Source of the DNA: CAKZSB01 sp964646405
Lineage (GTDB): Bacteria; Pseudomonadota; Gammaproteobacteria; Granulosicoccales; Granulosicoccaceae
Length of the DNA: 5,670 nucleotides
Assembly (NCBI GenBank): GCA_964646405.1
Contig: CAZYDV010000377.1
Location: 1-5,670, forward strand
Direction of reading: 5' to 3'
The notes under the pieces are model-generated. The model had not been told where the DNA came from and ran no database searches. It saw only the letters and a list, made by a program, of their open reading frames with translations. The position numbers were made by a program, and so were the translations under genes. Shown piece after piece: positions 1 to 5,670 of this stretch (within the stretch, counting starts at the first letter, position 1; each line of letters starts with the position of its first letter).

Positions 1-1
1 C

Positions 2-154
2 TCGGCTGCTCAGGATCTGGTGCTTGTTTTCGATATCGACGAATGCAATGCAGCGCTTACCGTTGGTGATGGAGTCTCGGAGGTTAACTGCAGGGTTCAA
101 ATCAGTGTGTATTCGAATAGCTTAGTTGTCGGCGACAATGTAACTGCGAGGTGA
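2..154. other. Unresolved open stretch at the window edge, possible gene remnant
   Basis: Two opposite frames that share codon boundaries are both protein-like. The plus frame is open from the window edge to TGA at 152-154 (50 codons) and contains DLVLVFDIDECNAALTVGDG; it is rich in G-starting codons. The minus frame reads through RIHTDLNPAVNLRDSITNGK and then CIAFVDIENKHQILSS, with many C-ending codons, and is broken upstream by a TAA that one transition would make from CAA. I recognise neither product. Because everything recognisable between here and 1860 decays on the minus strand, the minus reading is slightly favoured, but the piece is too short to decide. Confidence 0.3.
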
Positions 155-256
155 GTGTTGTGCCTGGGTTGAATAGGATCAACGAGAAACTAGATTTTAC
201 GGCGGGCGGCCGGGTTCTCTCGTAGGTGTAGTGTTTGGGTTGATGAACCATCGATG

Positions 257-632
257 CTATTTATTCACTCCCATTAGATGTCCATGCAAATCAGCAATGC
301 CGTCACCCATTCCCATCCGCCCAAACCCCAGTCTGAATTTGTCCATTTGCGTGTCCCGCAACTCAGGCGAATAAATCGTCCTGCGCAAAAACAAAACGCC
401 ACTGACTTCAACCAATAATGTGCAGAAAGCCTCAAAACCATCCGATCCTTTGCAGCGTGGAAACGCGATGCAGGAACCGTCGTAGTGCAGCCAATCGAAA
501 AGGTTTGGATGGCGGGAAAAGAAGACGTCCGATTTGGGAAGGTTTCCGTCGATGAGTGAGCAGTTTCGGGCCGGTATCTTTTTTCTGTTTCAGTGCGATC
601 AGATTGAGTTGTTCGCGGGGGCAGGCTGGGCG
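257..632 (-). pseudogene. C-terminal remnant of a PLP-dependent class I/II aminotransferase
   Basis: The minus strand has about 110 open codons from 589 down to a TAG at 259-257, with no early ATG. In order it reads NRKKIPARN, SDVFFSRHPNLFDWL, GSCIAFPRCKGSDGFEAFC, then a VSGVLFL strand and DKFRLGFGR. This is the small-domain layout of fold-type I aminotransferases: a 'RN...FF.RH..LF.W' helix and linker, a '(G)GC.AFPR' strand, a '.FC..L....GVL' helix, and the 'FRLGFGR' strand whose Arg normally binds the substrate carboxylate. Upstream, in another frame, REQLNLIALKQK (617-582) matches the usual 'SEQLALIAL' helix, so a frameshift lies near the A-run at about 579-584. The large domain with the PLP lysine is absent. 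It is a truncated and frameshifted pseudogene; the family call rests on motif order and the exact substrate class is unknown. Confidence 0.72.
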
Positions 633-785
633 CTAAGCCAGTTATCTCACCTGTGACGGCGCCTGCCGGTCTTGCCGCGGCCAGATGCTCTCTACTCCCA
701 TCGGATTGAGCGCCCATGAGTCGGGTCCGGGCCTTCCCGGCCCTAGGGGTCAACTGGCGCAGGCAATCCGCTGCGATTGTTGCTG

Positions 786-813
786 ACGGGGTGTGTCTGA
801 CGAGGTGTGTCTG
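786..813. repeat. Tandem 14-bp duplication (2 copies, one mismatch)
   Basis: Positions 786-799 (ACGGGGTGTGTCTG) and 800-813 (ACGAGGTGTGTCTG) are adjacent copies that differ at one base. The second copy runs directly into the hexanucleotide repeat starting at 812, so two slippage or duplication events lie side by side. Confidence 0.8.
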
Positions 814-1302
814 CAGGTGCAGGTGCAGGTGCAGGTGCAGGTGCAGGTGCAGGTGCGCCAGAGTACCCTGGCCACCGGTCGTTCGGGAAAGACCGATTTT
901 CTCGCCGGCTGATACCTGTTGTCCCATCTGCACATCGAGGCCATTCATGTATATGCACTAGGTGTGATCGATCTCGCCGTTGGGTGCAATATGCTCTATC
1001 TGGACTCTCATGTCTGGTGCTCTAACCAGCACCGGACAGCCGGGTACGTCGACGGTTCCAGTTGACGGGATCTGGCCGGCTGCGACTGCGAACAGGGTTG
1101 TGGCACCCGGTAGCAGCCCGTCGATGCCTTCGTGCGTGTCAACCCAAATACATCAACCCCAACCACCACTCGTGCTCCTCGCCAGGTGAGCTGATAGCCG
1201 TTGGTATCGGAAAGTGCATTCGGGCGAGCTTGATCGAAAATAGCTGAGCCGGGCGTATTCCCCGCTAAAAGGTTTGACGAAAAATGGTAGCGTTGGGCCC
1301 CC
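811..1302 (-). pseudogene. M23-type zinc metallopeptidase remnant with expanded HLH motif
   Basis: One minus-strand frame carries both metal-site signatures of peptidase family M23 (LytM/lysostaphin-type cell wall endopeptidases) in the right order and spacing. HEGID at 1134-1120 supplies the His-x3-Asp zinc ligands and is followed by GLLPGATTLFAVAAGQI, matching the usual '.P.GTPV.AVADG.V' strand. Next come MNGLDVQMGQQVSAGEKIGL and a TTGGQGT turn, then the HLH motif at 855 onward. A PFSGEYARLSYF segment near 1275 fits the region before the domain. The frame is interrupted by TGA at 1155-1153 and TAG at 960-958, and closed upstream by TAA at 1305-1303; no start with a ribosome binding site is visible. 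The HLH motif has become seven HL repeats, and no normal tail follows. Intact enzymes cleave peptidoglycan peptides in the periplasm; this copy is not expected to be functional. Confidence 0.7.
812..856. repeat. Hexanucleotide tandem repeat (TGCAGG), 7.5 perfect copies
   Basis: A 45-bp tract of the unit TGCAGG is repeated without interruption. Read on the minus strand in the frame of the M23 peptidase remnant it is CACCTG, giving seven His-Leu pairs from 855 downward, followed by Gln-Thr-His-Leu. Other frames give Cys-Arg, Ala-Gly, Pro-Ala or Thr-Cys dipeptide repeats, which explains several short overlapping open frames here that are not genes. Confidence 0.95.
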
Positions 1303-1305
1303 TTA

Positions 1306-1543
1306 GACGGACTGGGTGTAGGTTCATGCTCCAGTGCTGGCCCGTTAATATTGAGCTAAGCGATGGTAAGGAGTGGTGGGAGGAGACCTCCGGTCCACGA
1401 ACAAGTTTGAGCGGCTGTATGAAAGACTGGTAAGCGATCCCATTGCGCCGTAGGTTGCAAAGCATCCAAATTTCTGTTGCGCCGCTGAGCCAGTGGGGTA
1501 GAGCAGGCTGGTACTTCTAGGCCTATGGCGCAGGCGTGACAGG
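1306..1543. other. No gene recognised; degenerate spacer
   Basis: Short open stretches exist on both strands, such as the plus frame 1308-1433 containing FMLQCWPVNIELSDGKEWW and a minus frame at 1465-1265, but none has a recognisable motif, a ribosome binding site or an intact length. Given the decayed genes on both sides, this is most likely further unrecognisable gene debris. No terminator hairpin or RNA gene was seen. Confidence 0.5.
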
Positions 1544-1860
1544 CTACGGCAGCAGTTCTTCGAGCAATCCGCGTGTGCTCGTTTGAGGAAACTCTGTCAG
1601 CAGTTTCGAGAGGTATCGATGCAGATTATGACTGTTCGCCCGGCGGTCTCGATCACGCTCTGGATCATGGCGCTCGATTTGGCACCGTCTCGTCTATCAA
1701 TGAATAAGTAGTTCCTGGCTGCATGGCGATGGTCCTGGCCGCAGATGACGTGACGTCGGGCTTGTCAGGCCAACGAAGGTCGGGCCATACCTGCGCAGCA
1801 TTTTCTTGTGCATTTTCCGGCAGCGCATAGATACCTGGATCGATTGGTCAACTAAAGTCA
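1544..1860 (-). pseudogene. IS66-family transposase (TnpC-type) C-terminal remnant
   Basis: The C-terminal end of an IS66 transposase can be followed down the minus strand through at least three frames. ALPENAQ...AAQVWPDLRW (about 1826-1770) matches the 'lPks.lgkAl.Y...qWp.L.rY' region. DVTSSAARTIAM matches the 'd.tNN.aERaIrP' region, but the NN and the Glu, expected to be the last catalytic acid of this DDE enzyme, are missing. RNYLFIDRRDGAKSSAMIQS followed by VIETAG (about 1716-1639) matches 'RrNwLFsdt..GA.aSA..YSliETAkaN'. After a frameshift near 1640, NSHNLHRYLSKLLTEFPQ and LLEELLP (1636-1547) match the terminal 'YLr.lLtelP......ieaLLPW'; the final Trp position is now TAG at 1546-1544. 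The N-terminal two thirds, the accessory tnpA and tnpB genes and the terminal inverted repeats were not found. It is a dead insertion sequence fragment. Confidence 0.75.
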
Positions 1861-2261
1861 AGCACCTGTTCGAGATCCTGATAGTTATAATCCCCGATCG
1901 CACTTGCGGTTGTCATTTCACCTTTGACAACCCCGGTTGCGGCTGGAGAGAAACGTTTGCGGTGGCAAAATTTACCGGTTATTCTTGCCAGGGATACCAG
2001 CTGAACTAATCGGGCGACGCGACGAATCCACCCGACCTGGACGGTACGGGCCCTGGAACAAGGTGGTCATCGCTGCGATCGGCAAAGAGATGCGTCCATC
2101 TCAACTGGAAACTGTTAGAGTACACGCGCTCAAGTCACATCACAGCTTCACGTCGCAGTGGGGAACAGTGATGAGATTCAACTTGTCGCGTGGTCCACAA
2201 TTCGGTGCACAATCAAGCGGTTACACTTGGGCGCTGTTGCAAGGAATTGGCGCGATAAGCG
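1861..2261. other. Upstream spacer without an intact gene
   Basis: This spacer between the IS66 fragment and the operon promoter region holds a plus frame (1937-2293) and an opposing minus frame that is open for about 72 codons between stops near 2067 and 1848. The minus frame contains an ATG at 1916-1914 preceded by AAAGGTGA, but it ends after 22 codons at TGA (1850-1848). Neither has recognisable domains over its length. Part of the operon promoter must lie at the right end of this stretch; no confident -35/-10 pair could be picked. Confidence 0.5.
2023..2125 (+). pseudogene. Possible IS110-type transposase tail (weak)
   Basis: On the plus strand RYGPWNKVVIAAIGKEM (about 2042-2092) resembles the 'YrrL.arGK..nkVvvAiaRElagFiWai' tail of IS110-group transposases. 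After a presumed one-base shift, an Ala-Ser-Ile run could correspond to the 'gFiWai' end. Only about 20 residues support this and no catalytic DEDD residues are included, so it may be chance. Confidence 0.25.
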
Positions 2262-2283
2262 GGCGTACCGATATCGGTACGCC
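2262..2283. promoter_or_regulatory. Perfect 22-bp palindrome, candidate operator of the synthetase-liv operon
   Basis: The half-site GGCGTACCGAT is followed immediately by its exact reverse complement, giving a loopless 22-bp dyad centred between 2272 and 2273. It lies 50 bp before the synthetase start codon, where a repressor site would overlap or sit next to a promoter. The inner core ACCGATATCGGT has the size and symmetry typical of TetR-family and similar dimeric repressor sites, which often control acyl-CoA and aromatic-acid operons. It lacks a loop and a T-run, so it is not a typical intrinsic terminator. The regulator itself is not in the window. Confidence 0.6.
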
Positions 2284-2320
2284 TGGAAACTAACAAGCCG
2301 GCGTCATGACCGGTTACACG

Positions 2321-2326
2321 AGGAGA
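2321..2326 (+). promoter_or_regulatory. Ribosome binding site of the acyl-CoA synthetase
   Basis: AGGAGA ends 7 bases before the ATG at 2334. This strong site fixes that start over other in-frame codons. Confidence 0.85.
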
Positions 2327-2333
2327 TCAGCCG

Positions 2334-4319
2334 ATGGCGTCAGCCGCTGACCATTCAGCGCAGGCATTCAGTGCGGACATCAGGGCCAAAGGGGACACTA
2401 CCTTCCCGCGGCTGCTCGCGGAACACACGCGCATACGCCCCAACCGCGCCGCTATCCGGGAAAAGCACCTCGGGATCTGGCAGACACTCACCTGGTCTGA
2501 ATTCGACGCGTTGGCACGTGAATTTGCCGGCGGACTGGCTGAACTCGGTGTGAAACGTGGCGACAACGTGGCGGTAATCGGCGACAACCGTCCGCGACTG
2601 TACGCCGCAATGATGGCAATCCAGATGCTGGGGGCGATACCCGTGCCGTTGTACCAGGATGGCGTCGCCGCCGAGATGGTGCACTTCTTTAACAACGCAG
2701 AAATGGCGCTGGCGGTGGTAGAAGACCAGGAGCAGGTCGACAAGTTGATGGAGATTCAACCCCAGTGTCCGGTGCTCCAGACCATTGTCTATGACGACCC
2801 GCGCGGCATGCGCGATTACACTGAAGAATTCCTGGTCTCCGGCGACGCTCTGCGCGAACGAGGCCGGGCCTTCAATGGGCAAAATGCTTCTTACGTGCAG
2901 GATCAGATCGATGCCGCCAGTCCGGATGAGGCGGCTGGTATGTTCTCGACCTCAGGTACTACCGGCGTGCCGAAAGGCGTTGTGCATACCCACCGCAGTC
3001 TGATCACAGTGTCGCGGGTTGCATCGGAATTTGAGGGGCTGACCGACCGGGAAGAGACATTGGCCTACATGCCAGTGGCCTGGATCGGTCAAAACATCTT
3101 CTCTTACGGACAATGGTTTGTGAACGGTTATGTGGTCAACTGCCCGGAGTCGGCAGAGACCATCGCGACGGATCTGCGCGAGATCGGCCCGACCTACTAC
3201 TTTGCGCCTCCGCGAGTGTTTGAGGGTCTGTTGACACAAGTGACCATTCGCATGCAGGACGCGTCGACATTCAAGCGCCGCATGTTCGAAAAGTACATGC
3301 AGGTTGCTCGTGATGTCGGAGAGCGCATTATCAACGGCGATACCAGCGTCAGCTTCGGCGAAAAACTCAAGTATCGAATCGGCGATTTTCTGGTTTATGG
3401 TCCGCTGCGCAATGCACTCGGTTTCAGTAACGTAAGACTTGCCTACACGGCAGGCGAGGCCATCGGTCCCGATCTGTTTACCTTCTATCGCTCGCTGGGG
3501 ATCAACCTCAAACAACTGTACGGACAGACTGAAACCGCTGTTTTCGTCTGCGTTCAGCCCGATGGAGAGGTGCGTGACGACACCGTTGGACCGGTTGTCG
3601 ACGGCGTTGAGGTGCGCACTGATGATTCCGGTGAGATTCTCGTGCGCAGCCCTGGCTTACTGCGGGAATACTACAAAAATCCGGAAGCGACCGCCCAAGC
3701 CAAGGACGCAGAGGGCTGGTACCGCACGGGCGACGCAGGTTTTATCGACAACGATGGTCACCTGAAGATCATCGACCGCGCCTCCGATGTTGGCAAACTG
3801 GCCAATGGGGAGATGTTTGCCCCCAAATACATTGAGAACAAGTTGAAGTTTTTCCCCTACATCAAGGAGGCCGTGGCAATCGGCGATGGCCGCGACCGCG
3901 TGATGGCGATGATCAACATCGACTTTCCCGCCTGCAGCAATTTTGCCGAGCGCTCAAACCTGCCTTTTGCCGGCTACATCGATCTGGCCAGCCGCGACGA
4001 AATCTACCAGATGGTCGCTGACTGTGTTAACCAGGTGAACCAGGATCTGGCCAGCGACTCGATGATGTCCGCGTCGCAGATCCACCGCTTTTTGATCCTG
4101 CACAAGGAACTCGACGCCGATGATGGCGAGCTCACGCGCACCAGTAAGGTTCGCCGAGGCTTCATCGCCGATCGCTACAAACCACTGATTGACGCCCTGT
4201 ATGGCGGCAAGAGCGACGAACACATCTCGACTGAGGTAACCTTTGAAGACGGCCGTAAGGGCGCGGTCTCAGGGCACGTCAAGATCCGTGACGCCCAGTT
4301 GGCTGAGGTAACAGCATGA
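2334..4319 (+). CDS. AMP-forming acyl-CoA synthetase (long-chain fatty acid-CoA ligase type)
   Basis: This 661-residue ANL-superfamily enzyme activates a carboxylic acid with ATP to an acyl-adenylate and transfers it to CoA in the cytoplasm. The phosphate-binding loop is STSGTTGVPKGV at residues 205-216. YGQTET at 396-401 is the A5 motif. GWYRTGD at 461-467 carries the ribose-binding Asp467. The hinge/linker region is IIDRASDVGKLANGE at 479-493, followed by MFAPKYIENKL. Lys605 in TRTSKVRR is the likely adenylation-step lysine of the C-terminal lid. The length and the 'KLANGE..APKYIE' segment fit the long-chain (FadD/ACSL-like) branch rather than short-chain synthetases. The start is supported by AGGAGA at 2321. 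Its stop overlaps the ATPase start (ATGA), so it is translationally coupled to an importer, suggesting capture of the imported acid. Substrate (fatty, aromatic or other acid) is not readable; many such cluster genes are only generically named. Confidence 0.95.
   Translation: MASAADHSAQAFSADIRAKGDTTFPRLLAEHTRIRPNRAAIREKHLGIWQTLTWSEFDALAREFAGGLAELGVKRGDNVAVIGDNRPRLYAAMMAIQMLGAIPVPLYQDGVAAEMVHFFNNAEMALAVVEDQEQVDKLMEIQPQCPVLQTIVYDDPRGMRDYTEEFLVSGDALRERGRAFNGQNASYVQDQIDAASPDEAAGMFSTSGTTGVPKGVVHTHRSLITVSRVASEFEGLTDREETLAYMPVAWIGQNIFSYGQWFVNGYVVNCPESAETIATDLREIGPTYYFAPPRVFEGLLTQVTIRMQDASTFKRRMFEKYMQVARDVGERIINGDTSVSFGEKLKYRIGDFLVYGPLRNALGFSNVRLAYTAGEAIGPDLFTFYRSLGINLKQLYGQTETAVFVCVQPDGEVRDDTVGPVVDGVEVRTDDSGEILVRSPGLLREYYKNPEATAQAKDAEGWYRTGDAGFIDNDGHLKIIDRASDVGKLANGEMFAPKYIENKLKFFPYIKEAVAIGDGRDRVMAMINIDFPACSNFAERSNLPFAGYIDLASRDEIYQMVADCVNQVNQDLASDSMMSASQIHRFLILHKELDADDGELTRTSKVRRGFIADRYKPLIDALYGGKSDEHISTEVTFEDGRKGAVSGHVKIRDAQLAEVTA
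4305..4308 (+). promoter_or_regulatory. Ribosome binding site of livG inside the synthetase gene
   Basis: GAGG lies 7 bases before the ATG at 4316, within the last codons of the synthetase. Together with the ATGA stop/start overlap it supports translational coupling. Confidence 0.7.
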
Positions 4320-5095
4320 GTGCGGAGCAGGAAATACTGCTTGACGTTAAAGACATCTCTTTGTCTTTTGGCGGCGTCAAGGCGATTACAGATGTTTCGT
4401 TCAATGTGATGAAGGGCGAAGTGCGCGCGATAATCGGCCCCAACGGTGCCGGCAAGACGTCGATGCTCAACTGTATCAATGGTTTTTACCACCCTCAGGT
4501 CGGCACGATCAGTTACAAGGGTGAGGTGCGCAAGGCGATGCGCCCCTACGTAGCCGCCAGCCAGGGCATTGCGCGCACATTTCAGAACGTCGCGCTGTTT
4601 CGCGGTATGACCACGCTGGACAACATCATGTCGGGTCGAACGTTGCGCATGAAGCGTGGCTTTTTCTGGCAGATGTTTCGCCGCGGCCCGGCGCTCGCCG
4701 AGGAGGTTGAGCACCGCAAGCGGGTTGAGGAGATCATCGACTTTCTCGAAATCCAGGCAATCCGAAAGACACCGGTTGGCAGATTGCCCTATGGCCTGCA
4801 GAAACGGGTCGAGTTGGCGCGTGCACTTGCCATGGAGCCCGAGCTATTGCTGCTCGACGAGCCCATGGCCGGTATGAACCAGGAAGAAAAAGAAGATATG
4901 AGTCGATTCATCCTCGACGTCAACAACGAGTTTGGTACCACGGTTACGTTGATCGAGCACGACATGGGCGTGGTGATGGATCTGTCCGATCGTGTCGTTG
5001 TGCTGGATTACGGTAAGAAGATAGCCGATGGCACGCCGGAAGAAGTCCAGAACGACCAGACTGTCATCGATGCCTACCTCGGCGTCTCACACTAG
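4316..5095 (+). CDS. livG: LivG-type ABC transporter ATP-binding protein
   Basis: This 259-residue cytoplasmic ATPase belongs to the branched-chain/hydrophobic amino acid (HAAT) importer family. Walker A is GPNGAGKTS at residues 41-49, the Q-loop Gln is residue 90 (ARTFQN), and the signature is LPYGLQKRVELARAL at 157-171, the LivG/LivF variant of LSGGQ. Walker B is LLLLDEP at 177-183 with catalytic Glu182, the D-loop region follows at 184-188 (AGMN), and the switch His is residue 215 (IEHDM). The 'GTPEEV......VIDAYLG' end at 239-256 is the C-terminal extension typical of this family. The insertion between Q-loop and signature, and the full complement of motifs, indicate LivG rather than the shorter LivF. 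Length is normal. It overlaps the synthetase by 4 bases and is followed 9 bases later by the permease. Transport of amino acids is not implied: members also import aromatic and other acids. Confidence 0.93.
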   Translation: MSAEQEILLDVKDISLSFGGVKAITDVSFNVMKGEVRAIIGPNGAGKTSMLNCINGFYHPQVGTISYKGEVRKAMRPYVAASQGIARTFQNVALFRGMTTLDNIMSGRTLRMKRGFFWQMFRRGPALAEEVEHRKRVEEIIDFLEIQAIRKTPVGRLPYGLQKRVELARALAMEPELLLLDEPMAGMNQEEKEDMSRFILDVNNEFGTTVTLIEHDMGVVMDLSDRVVVLDYGKKIADGTPEEVQNDQTVIDAYLGVSH

Positions 5096-5098
5096 GAG
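5094..5098 (+). promoter_or_regulatory. Ribosome binding site of livH overlapping the livG stop codon
   Basis: AGGAG starts inside the TAG stop of livG and ends 6 bases before the ATG at 5105, so it selects that start and points to coupled translation. Confidence 0.8.
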
Positions 5099-5104
5099 CG
5101 GTTG

Positions 5105-5670
5105 ATGGAATTGCTGCATTCAATATTCATCGGCCCGTTCGCCGACATGTTCAGCGACCTGAGCTTTCTCATCCAGGTACTCTGGGAGGGATTTGTTCAG
5201 GGTACCTTGTATGCGCTGATCGCTCTGGGTTTCGTCTTGATATTTAAAGCGTCTGGCGTCTTCAACTTCGCACAGGGCATCATGGTTGTGTTTGCGGTGC
5301 TGGCACTGGTGGGGCTGTACGAGGCCGGCGTGCCGGCCTGGCTGGCTTTGATTTTGACTATCGGCATTATGGGTCTGCTGGCTATCGGCATCGAGAGAGT
5401 GGTATTGCGGCCGTTGGTGAATCAACACGACGCGATTCTGCTGATGGCAACCATCGGTCTTGCACGTTTCCTGTCCGGCGCTGGTCAGTTCATTTTCGGC
5501 GGCGAAAACAAGGCCATGATTACCGAAGAACTCGGACTGCCGACCGGTTCATCCGAAGCCGAGATGTTCGGCGGTGTCGTTTTCTTTGAACATCTCGATA
5601 TAGCCGCCGTCATTATTACCGGGCTGCTGGTCGCGGCGTTGGCGGAATTTTTCTCCAAAACCCGGATTGG
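5105..5670 (+). CDS. livH: LivH-type ABC transporter permease, 3' end beyond the window
   Basis: The first 188 residues of an inner-membrane permease of the branched-chain amino acid (HAAT) family are present; the frame stays open to the window edge. Family members have about 290-310 residues, so roughly a third is missing. Residues 28-58 match the family hallmark 'G...G..YALiALGf.LIf...gv.NFAqG', with NFAQG at 54-58. Predicted membrane segments lie near 22-47, 57-75, 78-100, 109-131 and 165-183. The IERVVLRPL loop at 96-104 and the final 'SKTRI', the start of the cytoplasmic loop that contacts the ATPase, are also typical. Start choice rests on AGGAG at 5094. It follows livG by 9 bases in the same operon and should pair with a LivM-like permease downstream. 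The short N-terminal stretch MELLHSIFIGPFADM before the first helix probably lies outside the membrane. Confidence 0.92.
   Translation, partial: MELLHSIFIGPFADMFSDLSFLIQVLWEGFVQGTLYALIALGFVLIFKASGVFNFAQGIMVVFAVLALVGLYEAGVPAWLALILTIGIMGLLAIGIERVVLRPLVNQHDAILLMATIGLARFLSGAGQFIFGGENKAMITEELGLPTGSSEAEMFGGVVFFEHLDIAAVIITGLLVAALAEFFSKTRI

Noticed and set aside
32..39. Short palindrome CGATATCG near the left edge
   Set aside because: Only 8 bp and not next to a recognisable gene start; expected by chance.
812..856. Hexamer array considered as a CRISPR or iteron array
   Set aside because: The units are contiguous without spacers and far too short for CRISPR; there is no replication gene or AT-rich region to suggest an origin.
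274..948. Long minus-strand open frame (224 codons) through the hexamer repeat
   Set aside because: Only its first third is meaningful, as the M23 remnant. Beyond the repeat it runs in the wrong frame across the aminotransferase remnant, with low-quality composition, so it is not one gene.
716..1025. Several short frames on both strands made of Cys-Arg, Ala-Gly, Pro-Ala or Thr-Cys repeats
   Set aside because: They exist because the 6-bp repeat unit keeps every frame open; there is no other support.
1848..1916. Minus-strand mini-frame of 22 codons with an AAAGGTGA before its ATG
   Set aside because: It ends quickly at a TGA, resembles no known leader peptide, and lies in decaying sequence; the ribosome site is probably chance.
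2247..2275. TTGGCG and GATATC as a -35/-10 pair with 17-bp spacing overlapping the palindrome
   Set aside because: Both hexamers are poor matches to the sigma-70 consensus, so no promoter call was made.
1937..2293. Plus-strand open frame of 118 codons directly before the operon
   Set aside because: It has no recognisable domain over its length, runs through the 22-bp palindrome and has no convincing ribosome site. Only a short IS110-like segment in it is noted, with low confidence.
2327..2882. Minus-strand open frames opposite the synthetase gene
   Set aside because: They are antisense shadows of a well-conserved coding sequence with intact motifs; no independent support.

Overview
This window reads as chromosomal DNA of a moderately GC-rich proteobacterium. 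That call rests on the neighbour set (acyl-CoA synthetase followed by LivG- and LivH-type transporter genes), the Shine-Dalgarno sites and the codon use; the genus cannot be read from it. It has two halves of very different character.

Positions 1 to about 2260 hold no intact gene. Reading all frames shows a graveyard of broken coding sequence, mostly on the minus strand. From left to right: a short unresolved open stretch (1-154); the C-terminal part of a PLP-dependent class I/II aminotransferase (about 257-632); a tandem 14-mer duplication and a 7.5-copy hexanucleotide repeat (786-856); an M23-type zinc metallopeptidase remnant (about 811-1302) whose HLH zinc motif is the place where the hexamer repeat sits; a stretch with no recognisable content (1306-1543); and the C-terminal domain of an IS66-family transposase broken across several frames (about 1544-1860). 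A weak IS110-like transposase tail may lie on the plus strand near 2023-2125. Several of the breaks are stop codons that one transition would create from a sense codon, consistent with slow decay.

From 2262 on, the window holds the start of a tight plus-strand operon. A perfect 22-bp palindrome (2262-2283) lies about 50 bp before the first start codon and looks like an operator. Then come an AMP-forming acyl-CoA synthetase of 661 aa (2334-4319), a LivG-type ABC ATPase (4316-5095, ATGA overlap with the synthetase) and a LivH-type permease (5105 to the window end, truncated). LivM-, LivF- and LivK-type genes would be expected downstream.

The likely joint role is uptake of a carboxylic acid through a Liv/HAAT-type ABC importer, with thioesterification to CoA in the cytoplasm trapping and activating it. 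The substrate (fatty, aromatic or other hydrophobic acid) cannot be decided from this sequence. No convincing new defence, RNA or CRISPR system was seen; the noteworthy items are the unannotated pseudogenes, the repeat inside the M23 active-site motif, and the candidate operator.
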